Of a stretch of DNA of 64,000 nt, positions 22,391 to 35,939 are shown in pieces. The notes under the pieces were generated by a model, which was not told the origin of the DNA, made no database searches, and worked only from the letters and a program-made list of their open reading frames with translations. The translations under genes were made by a program, and so were the position numbers. Each line of letters begins with the position of its first letter. Position 1 is the first letter of the stretch. Origin of the DNA: Dipteronia dyeriana (taxonomy: Eukaryota; Streptophyta; Magnoliopsida; Sapindales; Sapindaceae). The stretch covers positions 8,233,596 to 8,297,595 of the forward strand of contig CM065298.1 of NCBI GenBank assembly GCA_032871835.1. Reading direction: 5' to 3'.

Positions 22391-24400
22391 AGAAAGTGAA
22401 TGTTGGGAAATGCTATTTCCACTATTTTTCACTAAGATATTCTAAGTGATTTAACCACACTACTAGCTCACTTCATTTCGTCAATTTGCAGATTTTTAAC
22501 GACACCGATTAACAAAATCAGACATTATTACTCGGTATATACTTAAAAGGTACCGAATTTTATTGAGGGCACAAAAATTTCCGGATATAACATCCCCATT
22601 TTCTTATTTTCATTTTTTCCACAAAATTAAGTTCTACATATTGTAGTGAATAAATCTGGTCTTGTATTTACTGATTATTGTAGGTAAAGTATCTATACAT
22701 GAGACAATGTGCAGAAGTAAACTATGTATCCTAAAGATTGGGAAATTTCAAACTAAAAGATATATAATATTATCTCTAACTATTTATATTCAAACTTTTA
22801 AAATGATTATTAGGTGAATGAGAAATTGAGTCTCAAAATAAACTTATTGTATAGGGAAAAAAGTGATCCCACATTGGTTGTGTGATAGTATATAATTGGT
22901 TGTGTGAGGGGTTTATGGATATTATTTTTTGAGTTGAGTTGGTTTCTTGATTTCTATCAGATGTACGTATTACTTGTTCTGTTACATTTTCATGAATTTG
23001 CTATCAAGAAAAAATGATGCCTAGATTAATATGGTAGTGAAGATTTTCAGAGAGAAAATCAAAGAGAAACAAACAAAGAAAATGTAAACTTCACTGATAA
23101 TGAGAAGTGAATAATTACAACAAGTCCGGTGGCATAGTCTGAATATTACACAGGTCAATAGTCAAAACTAACTCCGTAAATCAGACTAACATCCTCTCAT
23201 TTTGGAACCTAATTGTTCTGACATTGTTAATTACATAGAGAGGAATCTTGTGAGCTGAGGTGGTGCTAAAAACACTGAAAAAGTGTTTGATAAGAACACT
23301 AAGGTGTTCGATCAAAAGCCTAAAAGAAGAACATGAAAATCACTAAGGTGTTTTTATTTTTCTTAAGTTGCTAGATACATTGAAAATGCCACTCTCCCAG
23401 TGACTACTCATTGACTTACTTCACCTAGTGATTGAAAGTTCTTTTAGTATATTCAAGAACGTTTTCAAAGAGTCAAAAGTGCTTCTGTTTGGTTAAGAAT
23501 AAATAAAACGACTTTTTGAGACTTTTTTTTTTTTTTTTTTTGCTTAGAGTACTTTTTAAATAAGTTCTTTGTACATACTTCATTGAAAAGATCACTGCTT
23601 GTGATTCAAAGAAGCATTTTTTACATTCAAAAAGTACTTTAAATTGGTTAGTTTGGATGTTTTAAGAATTTTAATGCATTGTAGATGCTATGTATTTGTG
23701 CAAGAATGTTTTGTAGATGCTGACCGGACTCCACTCCTTTTCTAGATATGGTGTTTGACCTAGACAACAAACCACGTAATTTGCCTGCCATGTCATGCAA
23801 CACAGTTAACAAGCTTCGTGACAAAGACAACAGGTCGAGTAACTTGATTGGCATTTAACAATCACTCTAGCTACATAGAGAAGTATATATAATTTTATGC
23901 AGTTTCACTAATTCTTGACTAATTTTTGAATTAGTGAATATATACTGAATCTCACACTTAAAATTACTCTATTTTTATATATATATATATGCATACGCCA
24001 CCACTTTTGATATATAGTATATAGGATAACAAGTCCAACCAACGGGTACATATTTGTGGTTATATAAAAACAAACCACTAGCCATATAGTCCAAATCAAT
24101 TACGTCCCTACCTAGATGGCTAGATGTACGTCGTTTTCTTATGTTTAAGTTCCTTGTTCCATAAGATTTACAAAAATAATATGCATATAATTAAAGTCTA
24201 TTGCGAATTGTTCACTAGTTTACTATACTAGTGCAGATTTCAGGTTACTGGTGATTATTTAACGTTGATCCCTCAGGTTTTTCTTTCTTGTGGTCATCCT
24301 TCCAAGCTAGCTCCATTTTTAAATAGTACTGCTTTACTGTCATCTCTTTGAACCTTTCTTTTTGAAAGGTACGGTCCAATTAACGTTAATTTTTATAATA
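22391..24400. other. Non-coding stretch upstream of the receptor kinase
   Basis: AT-rich, with no gene recognised. It holds a direct repeat of TTGGTTGTGTGA near 22875 and 22898, a poly-T run at about 23524-23542, and AAAAGTGCTT/AAGTACTTT words at 23475-23640 of the sort seen in small plant transposons. A 68-codon - strand frame (23854-23648) has no recognised motif. The part from about 23985 to 24180 is related to 29120-29310. Confidence 0.5.
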
Positions 24401-24410
24401 TATATATAAA
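24401..24410 (+). promoter_or_regulatory. Possible TATA box of the receptor kinase gene
   Basis: TATATATAAA about 170 bp before the chosen ATG. Plausible position, but the area is AT-rich. Confidence 0.4.
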
Positions 24411-24580
24411 TGCAAAAAAGTCAGATCTTGTATGATACAATACAAATTTATTTTATGTAACAAATCTATTTTTGACTTAGTAATTTGATAACTACTTGTA
24501 CCGAGTTGCCAAATATTATATTTTGTTGTTACAGTCACATAAATTACATAAAGATTATAGCCACTTCATTTTCCTGCTCA

Positions 24581-27500
24581 ATGCTAGCAGAGATGCTGCT
24601 GAAGATGTATGGATTTGTCCTCTTTGCAGTAGCATTTGGTTGCTTTTCTCTGCAATCTGTGGTTCATGCTCAGGATCAATCAGGTTTTAGCATATCAAAA
24701 TATGAGATTGGTTAACTCTTTAAGATTTCATAAATGAAAAGGCTTACTGAAACAAGGGTCAAGTAAACTGTGTAGGATTTGTTGTATTATTAAGAATTCT
24801 CAAATCCTGAAAGTTAATAAATCAGTTATTCTCTAATCTTTTTTAATGAAAACTTTGCTCTATATCTATCAATCTTATCAAACAATTAATGGAAGTAATT
24901 ATCTTAAGGTTTCTCTCTGCTTCCTTTTCGCAGGATTCATTAGTTTGGACTGTGGGTCGCCGAGAGATTCTAACTACACAGAAGCAACAACGGGAATAAA
25001 ATACATTTCGGATGCTGCTTTCATAGATACCGGAACCGGGAAGAAAATATTGCCTGAATTCCAAGCAGGTACACAGCAACAGGGGTGGTATGTCAGAAGC
25101 TTTCCTGAGGGGATCAGGAATTGTTACAAGTTAAACCTCGTTAAAGGGAGTAAATATTTGATAAGAGCAAATTTCCTGTATGGAAATTATGATGAACAAG
25201 ATAAATTACCAAGATTTGATCTCCATATAGGACCTAATATTTGGGAATCCGTTAGGATTGAAAATGCATCTTTTGAAGTGAAAAAGGAGATCATTCATGT
25301 GCTTTCTTCAAGTTATTTATATTTTTGTCTAGTGAATACGGGTTCTGGGATCCCTTTCATTTCGGCATTAGAGATAAGGCTTTTGAAAGATTCCACTTAC
25401 AAAACTCAATCAGGATCTCTAAATGATTTTGCACGGTTTGATATAGGTCCAACAATCGACAGGGCAGTCAGGTGAGCCTTCTGCTGGTACTATTAGATTC
25501 AAACACTTTGATAGCTACATTTTATCTGACATTTGTTTGATGCAATCCGAACTATCTAATGTTTACTCACCTTACTTTAAAGTTTGACCACCAAGCGGAG
25601 TTGTCTAGTTTGAAAATAGGTACATTTCAACAAGAGAGGTTTATGATACTTTAGGGTAGTTCCCTTGACATATCTAATTATATGATGAGTATGAAAGATA
25701 TTGAAATTTTAGAAAAGAATTTTAATTTAAAAACCATTCGATCGATTCTGCTGGTATAAATTCCAAAGTGAGATTATCGAAACTTTAGCAAAGGAATATT
25801 GCAGTTTTGTTATAGTTTTTGCTTATTATGGAACCATTTTAATGTTGTATTAGGTATAAAGATGATGTTTATGATCGGGTCTGGTTCCCATATCATGGCA
25901 ATGACGAAAATTGGACAAGTATAAGTACAACGCTTAACGTCGATTCAGTAAATAATATTGATTATCAGCCGCCATCCATAATCATGAAATCTGCTGGCAC
26001 GCCCAAAAATGCTAGCATGCCCATGGAATTTTGGCTGGAGCCTAAAAATGATACCAGCCTCACATTTTATGTTTACTTGCACTTTGCGGAAATTCAAGAG
26101 CTCCAGGCCAATGAATCCAGAAGGTTTAACATCTCTTTGAATGAGAAGCACTGGTTTGGACCTTTTAGTCCTGCTAAATTTTCCACAACCACTGTGTTCA
26201 GCCCTTCAGCCTTGAGTGGTGGAAGGTATTTCTTTTCGATCTATAAAACGGAAAGTTCCACGCATCCTCCAATCCTCAACGCAATAGAAATTTTCACAGT
26301 GAAAGAACTCTTACCACAAACTGACCAGAAAGATGGTATTTTATTTTTCCTACTTATTACTGAATCCTTAATTATTATCATTTATAGTTCTCTTATATAT
26401 CCATTCAAAAAATTTAGCTGATGCTATCACAAACATCAAGTCAATGTATGGAGTGAAGAGAAACTGGCAAGGAGATCCATGTGGCCCACGACCTTACATG
26501 TGGGATGGTGTTAATTGCAGTGATGACAACTCCTATCCACCTAGAATTATATCCTTGTAAGTATATTCATTGACTGAGCTTACTAATTTTCAGTTATTAT
26601 GATCTCTTCTTATTAATTAAATTGTTGAATATGCATTCAGGAACTTATCTTCAAGTGGATTGAAGGGGGATATAGCTCCTTCCTTATCAAATCTCACATT
26701 GCTTGAATATTTGTTAGTATCTCAATCTCAATCTCACACTGATTGCGTCGTCAGCTCATAACAGCTAATAATCTATTTTGTTCGTAATGTCAGGGACTTA
26801 TCAAACAATAATTTGACTGGAACAGTGCCTGATTTTTTATCTCAGCTACCATTGAGAATTCTGTAAGTCGGTAATCTACAATTAAAATTAAAAACGAAGT
26901 CTTGCTGACAAGAAATTACAAACGAAATATAATATTTTTAATATGCATGTGCAGAAAATTAGATGAAAACAAGCTGACTGGTTTTGTTCCAGATGGACTC
27001 CTTCAAAGATCAAAGAATGGTTCACTATCATTGAGGTTTCTTAATGTTTTCTGAAATCCATATAAATAATTTCAATATCTCTCCCAATTTTCTAAGTACA
27101 ATGTTAGAGCTTAATTAATTAGTTATAATCGTCGAATCTTTTCATTATAAATGATTCCAGTGTTGGTGGAAATCCGAACCTTTGCCCATCAGTTTCATGC
27201 GAAAAAAAGAAGAAAAGCAATATAGTAGCTCCTGTGGCAGCAACAATTGCTACGTTACTTGTGCTCATAGGAGCAGCATTTGCAATCTTTTTTATTCTTA
27301 AAAGGAGAAGACAACAAGGTATATGCATATTAGAATTTGCAATATGCAAATATTATCTAAATAACAGTTATTACAATGTAGAAAATAAATGTTAATTAAT
27401 CTGATAGAAATTTGTTTGTCAAATCTGTGATGACATTATCAGCTGGGATGGTAGAGACAGAATCCAACAACAATGTGGATTCGTTTGAGTCCAAGAATCG

Positions 27501-28950
27501 AAGGTTTTCATACTCAGAGGTCCTGACGATAACCAAAAATTTTGAGAGAATTCTTGGAAAAGGAGGATTTGGAATGGTTTATCATGGCCGCTTAGATGGG
27601 ATGGAGGTGGCTGTTAAGATACTCTCTCAATCATCAGCTCAGGGTTTTCAGCAGTACCAAGCAGAGGTATAACATAATCTGATTGAACTTTATATTATAT
27701 AATTTGGTCTTACTCTAATATTATCATATATTCATCTACGATTTTAATTTAATTGCACAGGTGAAACTCCTGATGAGAGTTCATCATAGAAATTTGGTTA
27801 CCCTTGTTGGATACTGCGATGAGGGAGACAAATTGGCACTCATTTATGAATACATGGCTCATGGAAACTTAAAAGAGCATTTAGAAGGTTTGTGTGCACT
27901 CAATTTTTCCATCCAGAAAATCAAGGACATTGCTTCATATGTGTACGGCTTGTGATAAATTTGACTTTTTTTTCAAGCTAGTAATTGTTTTGTGACATGG
28001 ATGCAGACTCCAGCACAAGTATCTTAAGTTGGGAAGGGAGACTCCGGATAGCAGTGGAGTCAGCACAAGGTTAGAATGCATATGATTCCAACCATTTTCT
28101 TTGTTTACTGCGGTTGTAAAGAGTATTAATCTACTTACTGGAATTCGATATGTAGGATTGGAGTATTTGCACAACGGTTGCAAGCCACCCATCATTCACA
28201 GAGACGTGAAGTCCACGAACATCTTATTGAATGACAAATTCCATGCTAAACTTGCTGATTTTGGACTGTCAAAGTCTTTTGCTGCCGAAAATCACACTCA
28301 TGTTTCCACAGTTGTTGCTGGCACCCATGGATACCTTGATCCTGAGTTAGTATAACCTTTTTTTAATCTCCAAACTCAATGACATTCTTATCATAATTTC
28401 CCAAATATAAGTGAACAAAAGTGTTAAAATTTTGTAATTTATTGATGCCTATTCAACAAAGTTTTGAAATCCTTCAGCGAAAGACGTGAAACCTAATGCA
28501 TGTTTTTGCATGTTTATATGTAGTTATTACGTGTCAAACAGGCTGACTGAAAAGAGCGATGTGTACAGTTTTGGGGTTGTTCTCTTAGAGATAATAACTT
28601 CTAAATCAGCAATCATAACAATCAATGAACATGAGAAGACTCACTTGAGTCAATGGGTCGAATCCTTTCTTGCACAAGGTGATATCAGACAGATAGTTGA
28701 TTCAAGATTACAAGGAAATTTCAACGTCAACTCCGTTTGGAAAGCTGTGGAAGTAGCAATGGCTTGTTTGTCTCCTACTGCTAATAGAAGGCCAACCATG
28801 AATGTCATAGTGACGGAATTAAATGAATCTTTGGCAACCGAGATGTGTAGGAATAATAAATCAGACAATTGTTCTGATTCCAACAATTCGATTAATCATA
28901 CGGTTAGCATGAATTTTGGCATTACTGAGCCAAATCCCAGAGCAAGGTAG
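24581..28950 (+). CDS. Malectin-like LRR receptor-like serine/threonine kinase (LRR-I type), 13 exons
   Basis: Plasma-membrane receptor kinase; ligand unknown. Exons: 24581-24683, 24934-25471, 25854-26335, 26418-26556, 26641-26712, 26794-26862, 26955-27035, 27161-27318, 27443-27666, 27761-27887, 28007-28069, 28156-28345, 28524-28950. All introns are GT-AG; the total, 2673 bp, is a multiple of three and gives 890 residues, normal for the family. Order: signal peptide ([20 protein letters not shown]), malectin-like domain (exons 2-3, [15 protein letters not shown] to the NAIEIF region), short LRRs on separate exons ([16 protein letters not shown]), a transmembrane helix in exon 8, then the kinase: [11 protein letters not shown] loop, Lys in [33 protein letters not shown]. 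Exon 12-13 joins as DPDYY where DPEYY is usual. Earlier ATGs lie just upstream; 24592 or 24604 are alternative starts. No stop or shift was found. Exon limits are my reading, not transcript evidence. Confidence 0.9.
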
Positions 28951-29698
28951 ATCTTGTTGCAGCAAATATGGTGTGCAGAGTTTGGAAACTTGCTTACTAG
29001 CTAGTGTGTGTACTTATTTATCATCTTCCTTGCAGTATGTTAAAGATATCTCTTTGTTTTTGTTTGTTTTTTGTTTTTTGTTTTTTTCCCAATAGACTAT
29101 AACATAGCTATTGTGGTCCTAATTATTATATAGACTATACCACTTGTAATATATAGAATAACAGTTCCAAATAAATGTGTACATATTTGTGGTCATATAT
29201 AGACAACCACTTGCTAGTAAATGACACAAGTGGAAGTCAATTATGCAATTATGTCCATAATTTAATATATTGCTTTACCTTCTTGAATGACAGATCACAA
29301 ATTTATAATTTTATATAATGTAAAAAGGAATACTTGACTGTTGATGGAAATGTTTGGACATGTCCTCTTTGGTTTTTTCTACTTTCCTTTTTCTTGTTTT
29401 TTTTCTTCCGAAGTACTGTTTTGATTATTTAAGATGCTTCATGTTGTTTTGTTTTGTTTTTGAAATCCATAAAACAATCCTAGAACTTTTATGAATGAAA
29501 ATCAGCAGTAGCAAGGCTGACAACAAAAGAAGGGATATTAGATACCAAAATCAACAGTGCTGTTTTCATGATTCGCACTCATATAAATTTGTATTGAATA
29601 TGAGCCATTGGATTCAATTACTTTGATTTAGTCTAAATCAAAGTAGTTGAATCCAATGATTCACATTCAATGCACTCATATAAAATACATAAGTGCGC
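28951..29698. other. 3' flank of the kinase with a block related to its 5' flank
   Basis: Non-coding. Residues 29120-29310 share long words with 23985-24180, such as GTACATATTTGTGGT followed by ATATA and CAACCACT, then AAGTCAATTA and ATTATGTCC, in the same order and orientation. A short inverted repeat near 29605-29660 (TTTGATTTAGTCTAAATCAAA) follows. The block ends where LTR A inserted. Confidence 0.6.
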
Positions 29699-30810
29699 AG
29701 TAACACCAAGTTTTTCAGGTCCAATTGAAAGGCCTAATTTGAAAAAAAAAATGGGATAAACGTGAAGCAGAAAAGGCATCGGGTGAGTAAGCCAAGTGAA
29801 ATGCATGGCTGACAGACAGCTGTGAGCTTGGTTAATTAGCTCACAACTTCAGCTGTGTCCTTCCATAAGTATATATATGAGGATAAATGTTGTGAGAGCT
29901 AGGAAACAGTAGAATCAAGCGGAAGAAAGGAAAGAGAAGAAAAGAGAAGAAAAGAGAAAAGTCAGTGAAGCTCTCGTGATTACAGATTTCAGTTGATTCT
30001 TCTTTAATATCCAGTTTCTAATTAGATCTTGTGATTGATAGGGAAAGAAGACAAAGGGAACCTAGCATACTCAGTCTGAGATAAGCTTGACGTCTAAGTT
30101 GTGAGTGAATTAAGTTTCAGTTTTGTTTTTAACTCAAGTTTACAGTTTTATGCTTTAATTGCTGCAAATCATTTTAAGCTTTTTATTGCTTTTTATGATT
30201 GATGGTGAGTATACAGAGAACCAAAAATATATATTTATTCTTATATTAGCATTCAGAAATAATATATTATTTTTATGAATTATCAATAAGAGATTATGAT
30301 TTCTATAAAAGTACCATGTATGTACCTTCCCAGTTATGAATATGGTTGGCTTTTGGGGCCGTTCTACACATGTGTATGTCATGAGTCGCTCTGCACGTGT
30401 ATTGATCAGAGAAAGAGTAATTGAGTCGCTCTGCACGGGTATGACCAGAAGTTATTCATGACTCTGCGTTTGCCTGAAGTATTTCAGCTTACGTATTGAG
30501 GATATCCCCGGTACGAATTTGGTGCAGATTAAGATTTTATAAAGTATTTATTCTTATTCATCAGCAAAGAGAAGCATTCAGTTTATTCAGCACGAAAGTA
30601 GATATATTATCTTATACCATGTATTACTGAATGCTTATTGTAAAGTGGTTTAGAAAAGTGTTTTTAAAGGTTTTCATTCACTCACTGAGCGTTAGCGCTC
30701 ATCCTTTCACTCTTAAAAATTTATTCAGGTAGCTGCTCGGTTATGCGGACTCAGAAGTTTTGCGGTGGGCCACTCGACGGCATCAAGAAGCATAAAAATC
30801 ATGCATTTTT

Positions 30811-32046
30811 TGTAACACCCAGTTTTTTAGGCCCAATTGAAAGGCCCAATTAAAAAAAAACAAAAAAAAAAGGGATAAACGTGAAGCAGAAAAGGCATCA
30901 GGTGAGTAAGCCAAGTGAAATGCATGGCTGACAGGCAGCTGTGAGCTTGGTTAATTAGCTCACAACTTCAGCTGTGTCCTTTCATAAGTATATATATGAG
31001 GGTAAATGTTGTGAGAGCTAGAAAGCAGTAGAAACAAGCGGAAGAAAGGAAAGAGAAGAAAAGAGAAAAGTTGGTGAAGCTCTCGTAATTACAGATTTCA
31101 CTTCTTCTTAGATATCCAGTTTCTAATTGGATCTTGTGATTGATGGGGAAAGAAGATGAAAGGAACGTAGCATACTCAGTCTAAGATAAGATTGACGACT
31201 AAGTTGTGAGTGAATTAAGTTTCGGTTTTGTTTTTAACTCAAGTTTACAGTTTTATGCTTTAATTGCTGCAAATCATTTTAAGCTTTTTATTGCTTTTTA
31301 TGATTGATGGTGAGTATACAGAGAACCGAAAATATATATTTATGCTTATATTAGCATTCAGAAATAGTATATTATTTTTATGAATTATCAAGAAGAGATT
31401 ATGATTTCTAAAAAAGCACCATGTATGTACCTTCCCAGTTATGATTATGGTTGGCTTTTGGGGCCGTTCTACACATGTGTATGTCATGAGTCGCTCTGCA
31501 CGTGTATTGACCAGAAAAAGAGTAATTGAGTTGCTCTGCACATGTATGACCAGAGAGTCGCTCTGTCCGTGTATTGACCAGAGAAAGAGTAATTGAGTCG
31601 CTCTGCACGGGTATGACCAGAAGTTATTCATGACTCTGCGTTTGCCTGAAGTATTTCGGCTTACGTATTGAGGATATCCCCGGTACGAATTTGGTGCAGA
31701 TTAATCTTTTATAAATTATTTATTCTTATTCAGCAAAGAGAAGCATTCAGTTTATTCAGCACGAAAGTAGATATATTATCTTATACCATGTATTACTGAA
31801 TGCTTATTGTAAAGTGGTTTAGAAAAGTGTTTTTAAAGGTTTTCATTCACTCACTGGGCGTTAGCGCTCATCCTTTCACTCTTATAAATTTATTCAGATA
31901 GCTGCTCGGTTGTGAGGACTTAGAAGTTTTGAGGTGGGCCACTCGACGACATCAAGAAGCATAAAAATCATGCATTTTTAATTTTTCTGTACATATTTAG
32001 AAATGTGAGGTCGACATGGTCGGGACGGTAGGCATGGTTAGGACGG
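30811..32046 (+). mobile_element. Gypsy element 3 5' LTR, 3'-truncated
   Basis: TGTAACACCCAG up to the start of the 18-bp repeat array, where GGACGGTAACTGGTCAG fuses to gag. Two CACGTG-type units (about 31500) and a TTTATAAAT (about 31700) remain. TATATATGAGG lies near 30990. Confidence 0.85.
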
Positions 32047-35000
32047 TAACTGGTCAGTGGGAGGTTCTTATGGCAAAATGCCTAAGGCAATAGACAGTTT
32101 TTCAGGTCAGACTAGTAATTATCAACAGAATCGTGGACCTGGTTCTAGCCAAGCCTCAGTCCAGCAGCCAATGGGTAGTCGGCAACCGTGTGTTAGTATG
32201 GGTAGAAGTTGGCGTCCTCTATGTTCGACTTGCGAAAAGCACCATGATGGTGAGTGTCATTTGGGGAGATCAGGTTGTTATCAATGTGGGCAACCTGGAC
32301 ATTTAAAAAGAAATTGCCCCGAGTTAGTCCAGGCAGGCAATGAAGAGAGGAAGATAGGTTTTCAACCAATGCAAAGTGGCGCTAGTCAGATGCAAGGACA
32401 AAGAGGATCCCTAGTAGGAGGATCTACAACTACAGGGAAAACCCAAGCTAGCTTAGCAGGGGTTGGAGGCAACCAACAGAGAGGTCAGTCGGGTAGACCT
32501 CGTACTCAGTCAAGGGTTTTTGCTCTGACTCAGCAAGATGTCGTTACAAGTCTGTTAACAATTTTTGGCCACGATGCTCATGTTCTCATTGATCCTGGAT
32601 CTACTCATTCATTTGTATCTCGATCTTTTATGGTGTATGCGGATGTATAATTAAGACCACTAGATTCTAGTATGGTAGTGGCTACACCTACTGGTGAATC
32701 TTTATTGGCTGAGAATGTATATAGAAACAGTAAGGTCATAGTCGTTAAGCATGAGCTACATATTGATTTGATCCCGCTTGATATACGTGATTTTGATGTT
32801 ATTTTGGGAATGGATTGGCTAGCTATACACCATGCTACTGTAGATTGTTTTTGAAAAGAGATAAAATTTACACTTCAAGGAGAATCAGATGTTATTTTCT
32901 GTGGTGAACGTCGGATTCTACCTTCTTGTGTTATATCTGCTATTACTGTCCGACGGTTGCTCAGGAAACAATGTTCAGCTTATCTGGCTTATGTAATTGA
33001 TACTCGGGATAGTGAGGTAAAACTAGAAGATATATCGGTGGTAAGGAAATTTCCAGATGTATTTCCTAAAGATCTTCATGGATTACCATCAGATAAAGAT
33101 ATTGAGTTTGTGATAGATTTGGTCCCAGGCACAACTCTAATTTCTATTCCACCTTATAGAATGGCTCCAACATAATTGAAAGAGTTAAAGATTCAATTAG
33201 AAGAATTGGTGAACAATAATTTTATTAAACCTAGTGTGTCACCATGGGGAGCGCCAGTTCTGTTTGTTAAAAAGAAAGATGAAACGTTACGTTTATGCAT
33301 CGATTATCGGCAATTGAATAAAGCAACGGTGCGAAATACATACCCACTCCCACGTATTGATGACTTATTTGATCAGCTTCAGGGAGCAAAGGTATTCTTC
33401 AAGATAGATTTGCGAACAGGTTATCACCAATTGAGAATTAAAAATTGTGATGTACCAAAGACCGCTTTCAGAACTCGTTATGGGCATTATGAGTTTCTAG
33501 TTATGCCTTTTGGATTAACAAATGCTCCAGCAGTTTTTATGGATTTGATGAATAGGGTATTTCATCCTTATCTAGAAAAATTCGTTATCATGTTCATTGA
33601 TGACATTTTGATCTATTCTAAGGATGATGTGAAGTATACAGAGCATTTAGAGATTATTCTACAAGTCTTGAGAGAGAATCAACTTTATGCCAAATTTAGC
33701 AAGTGTCAATTCTGGCTCGATAGAGTTATATTTTTGGGCCATGTGATTTCTGGTGATGGTATTTATGTTGATCCTCAAAAGGTTTAAGCTATAGTGAATT
33801 GGGAACGACCAGTTAGTGTGACTGAAATTAGAAGTTTCTTTGGTTTGGCAAGTTACTATCGAAGATTTGTAGAGGGATTTTCTAAAATAGCTTCACCATT
33901 AACAAGATTAACTCAGAACGATGTGAAGTTTGAGTGGTCAGAAGCTTGTGAAAAGAGTTTTCAAGAACTCAAGGAGAGATTGAATTCTGCTCCAATACTT
34001 GCTCTTCCAACCGGAAGCGATGGATTTATGGTTTACAGTGATGCATCTAAACATGGTTTGGGTTGCGTTTTGATGCAACATGGGAAAGTGATAGCTTATG
34101 CATCAAGACAATTAAAGAAGCATGAACAGAATTACCCAACCCATGATCTAGAGCTTGCTGCAGTGGTGTTTGCATTAAAAATTTGGAGGCATTACTTATA
34201 TGGGGTCACTTGTCAGATTTATACAGATCATAAAAGCTTACAGTATCTTTTCACTCAGAAGGAACTAAATTTGAGACAAAGAAGATAGATTGAGTTGATT
34301 AAAGATTATGACTGTATGATTGAATATCATCCTGGTAAGGCAAATGTGGTGGCAGATGCACTCAGTAGAAAGTCTTCAAGTTCTATGGCTCATTTGAGGA
34401 TGAATTGGAAGGTAAATCATCTTCAACTTCCATTATTAGCTGAATTAAGAATGTTGAGAGTTAAGCTAGAAGCACGAGATTGTGGAGCATTACTGGCTAC
34501 CTTTCAGGTTAGACCTATTTTGATTGATCGTATACGGGAATTGCAAACTCAAGATTCTTATTTAGTTAAATTGAAGGAAGAAGTACAGAAAAGCTTACGA
34601 GCTGATTTTATAGTGAGAAGTGATGGTACATTTGTTCTAGGTAACAGACTGTGTGTGCCAAACATTAAGGAACTCAAGAATGAAATTTTAGAGGAAGCTC
34701 ACTCTTCAGCTTATGCAATGCATCCAGGAAGTACTAAATTGTATCGTACTTTAAAAGAGCATTACTGGTGGCAAGGTATGAAAAGAGAGATAGCAGAATT
34801 CATCTCTAAATGTTTGATTTGTCAGCAAGTCAAGGCAGAACATCAGAAACCAGCAGGACTATCACAACCACTTCCTATTCCCGAATGGAAATGGGAACAT
34901 GTTACCATGGATTTTGTGGTAGGACTCCCTTGTATTCAAAGTGGTCACGACAGTATATGGGTGATTGTTGACCGATTAGCCAAAATTTATGTAAATGAAA

Positions 35001-35903
35001 TAGTTCGTCTTCATGGCGCACCAGTATCCATAGTGTGAGATAGGGATCCTCGGTTTACATATAGATTTTGGCCTAGTTTAGAAGAAGCTTCGGGAACTAG
35101 ATTGCATTTTAATACTGTTTTTCACCCGCATACTGATGGTCAATCGAAACGTACTATTTAGACATTAGAGGATATGCTTCGGGCTTGTGTAATGTATTTC
35201 AAAGGTAGTTAAGATGTACATATACCTTTGATAGAATTTGCTTACAATAACAGTTATCAGGCTAGCATCGAAATGGCACCTTATGAAGCTCTGTATGGAA
35301 GAAAATGCAGAACAACGGTGTGTTGGGATAAAGTAGGCGAGAGAAAGTTGTTAGGTCCAGAGCTTGTTCAAGTCACAACAGAAAAGATCAGAATAATCAG
35401 AGACAAATTAAAGGTTGCTCAAGATAGGCAAAAAAGCTATACAGATAAGCGGAGAAGGGAACTTGAATTTAAAGTAGGTGACTATGTATTCCTACGAATT
35501 TCGCCTTGGAAAGGTATACTTCGATTTGGAAGACGTGGTAAGTTAAGTCCACGATACATTGGTCCGTATGAGATCATTGCCAGAGTAGGAGCAGTGGCAT
35601 ACCATTTAGCTTTACCTTCCGAGCTTTCAAGAATTCATGATGTGTTTCATGTTTCTATGCTTCGAAAATATATAGTCGACCCTACGCATGTTTTAACCAA
35701 GCAACCAGTTAAGTTAAGAGAATATTTAACTTACGAAGAGGAACATATTGAGATTCTAGATAGAAGGGAACAAGTATTACGTACAAAGGTCATTCCTCTT
35801 GTAAAAGTGTTATAGAGAAATCATGCAGTGGAAGAGGTCGACTTGGGAACATGAAGATCAGATGCGGACTTAGTATACCCATCTGTTTCGGCTAAGTAAG
35901 TAA
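32047..35903 (+). pseudogene. Gypsy element 3 pol (gag end to chromodomain-type tail)
   Basis: Starts at the C-terminal end of gag. Zinc knuckle CYQCGQPGHLKRNC (about 32276-32317), protease LIDPGSTHSF (about 32590), reverse transcriptase from about 33200 with FIDDILIYS (about 33595), RNase [14 protein letters not shown] (about 34040), integrase HHCC (about 34720-34830) and core TMDFVVGLP (about 34905). Compared with element 2, 54 bp are missing after VDRL at about 34974, removing 18 integrase residues between the first and second catalytic Asp. Stops occur at about 32648, 33173, 33785, 34286, 35037, 35159 and 35812, with further damage in 35038-35220. It ends TAA at 35903. Confidence 0.9.
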
Positions 35904-35939
35904 ATTTCGAGGACGAAATTATTATATGGAGTGGTGAAT

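Noticed and set aside
23648..23854. 68-codon - strand frame upstream of the kinase
   Set aside because: No recognised motif, no splice or promoter support, and length expected by chance.
24496..24690. Alternate frame over kinase exon 1
   Set aside because: The other frame gives a proper signal peptide and joins exon 2 in phase.
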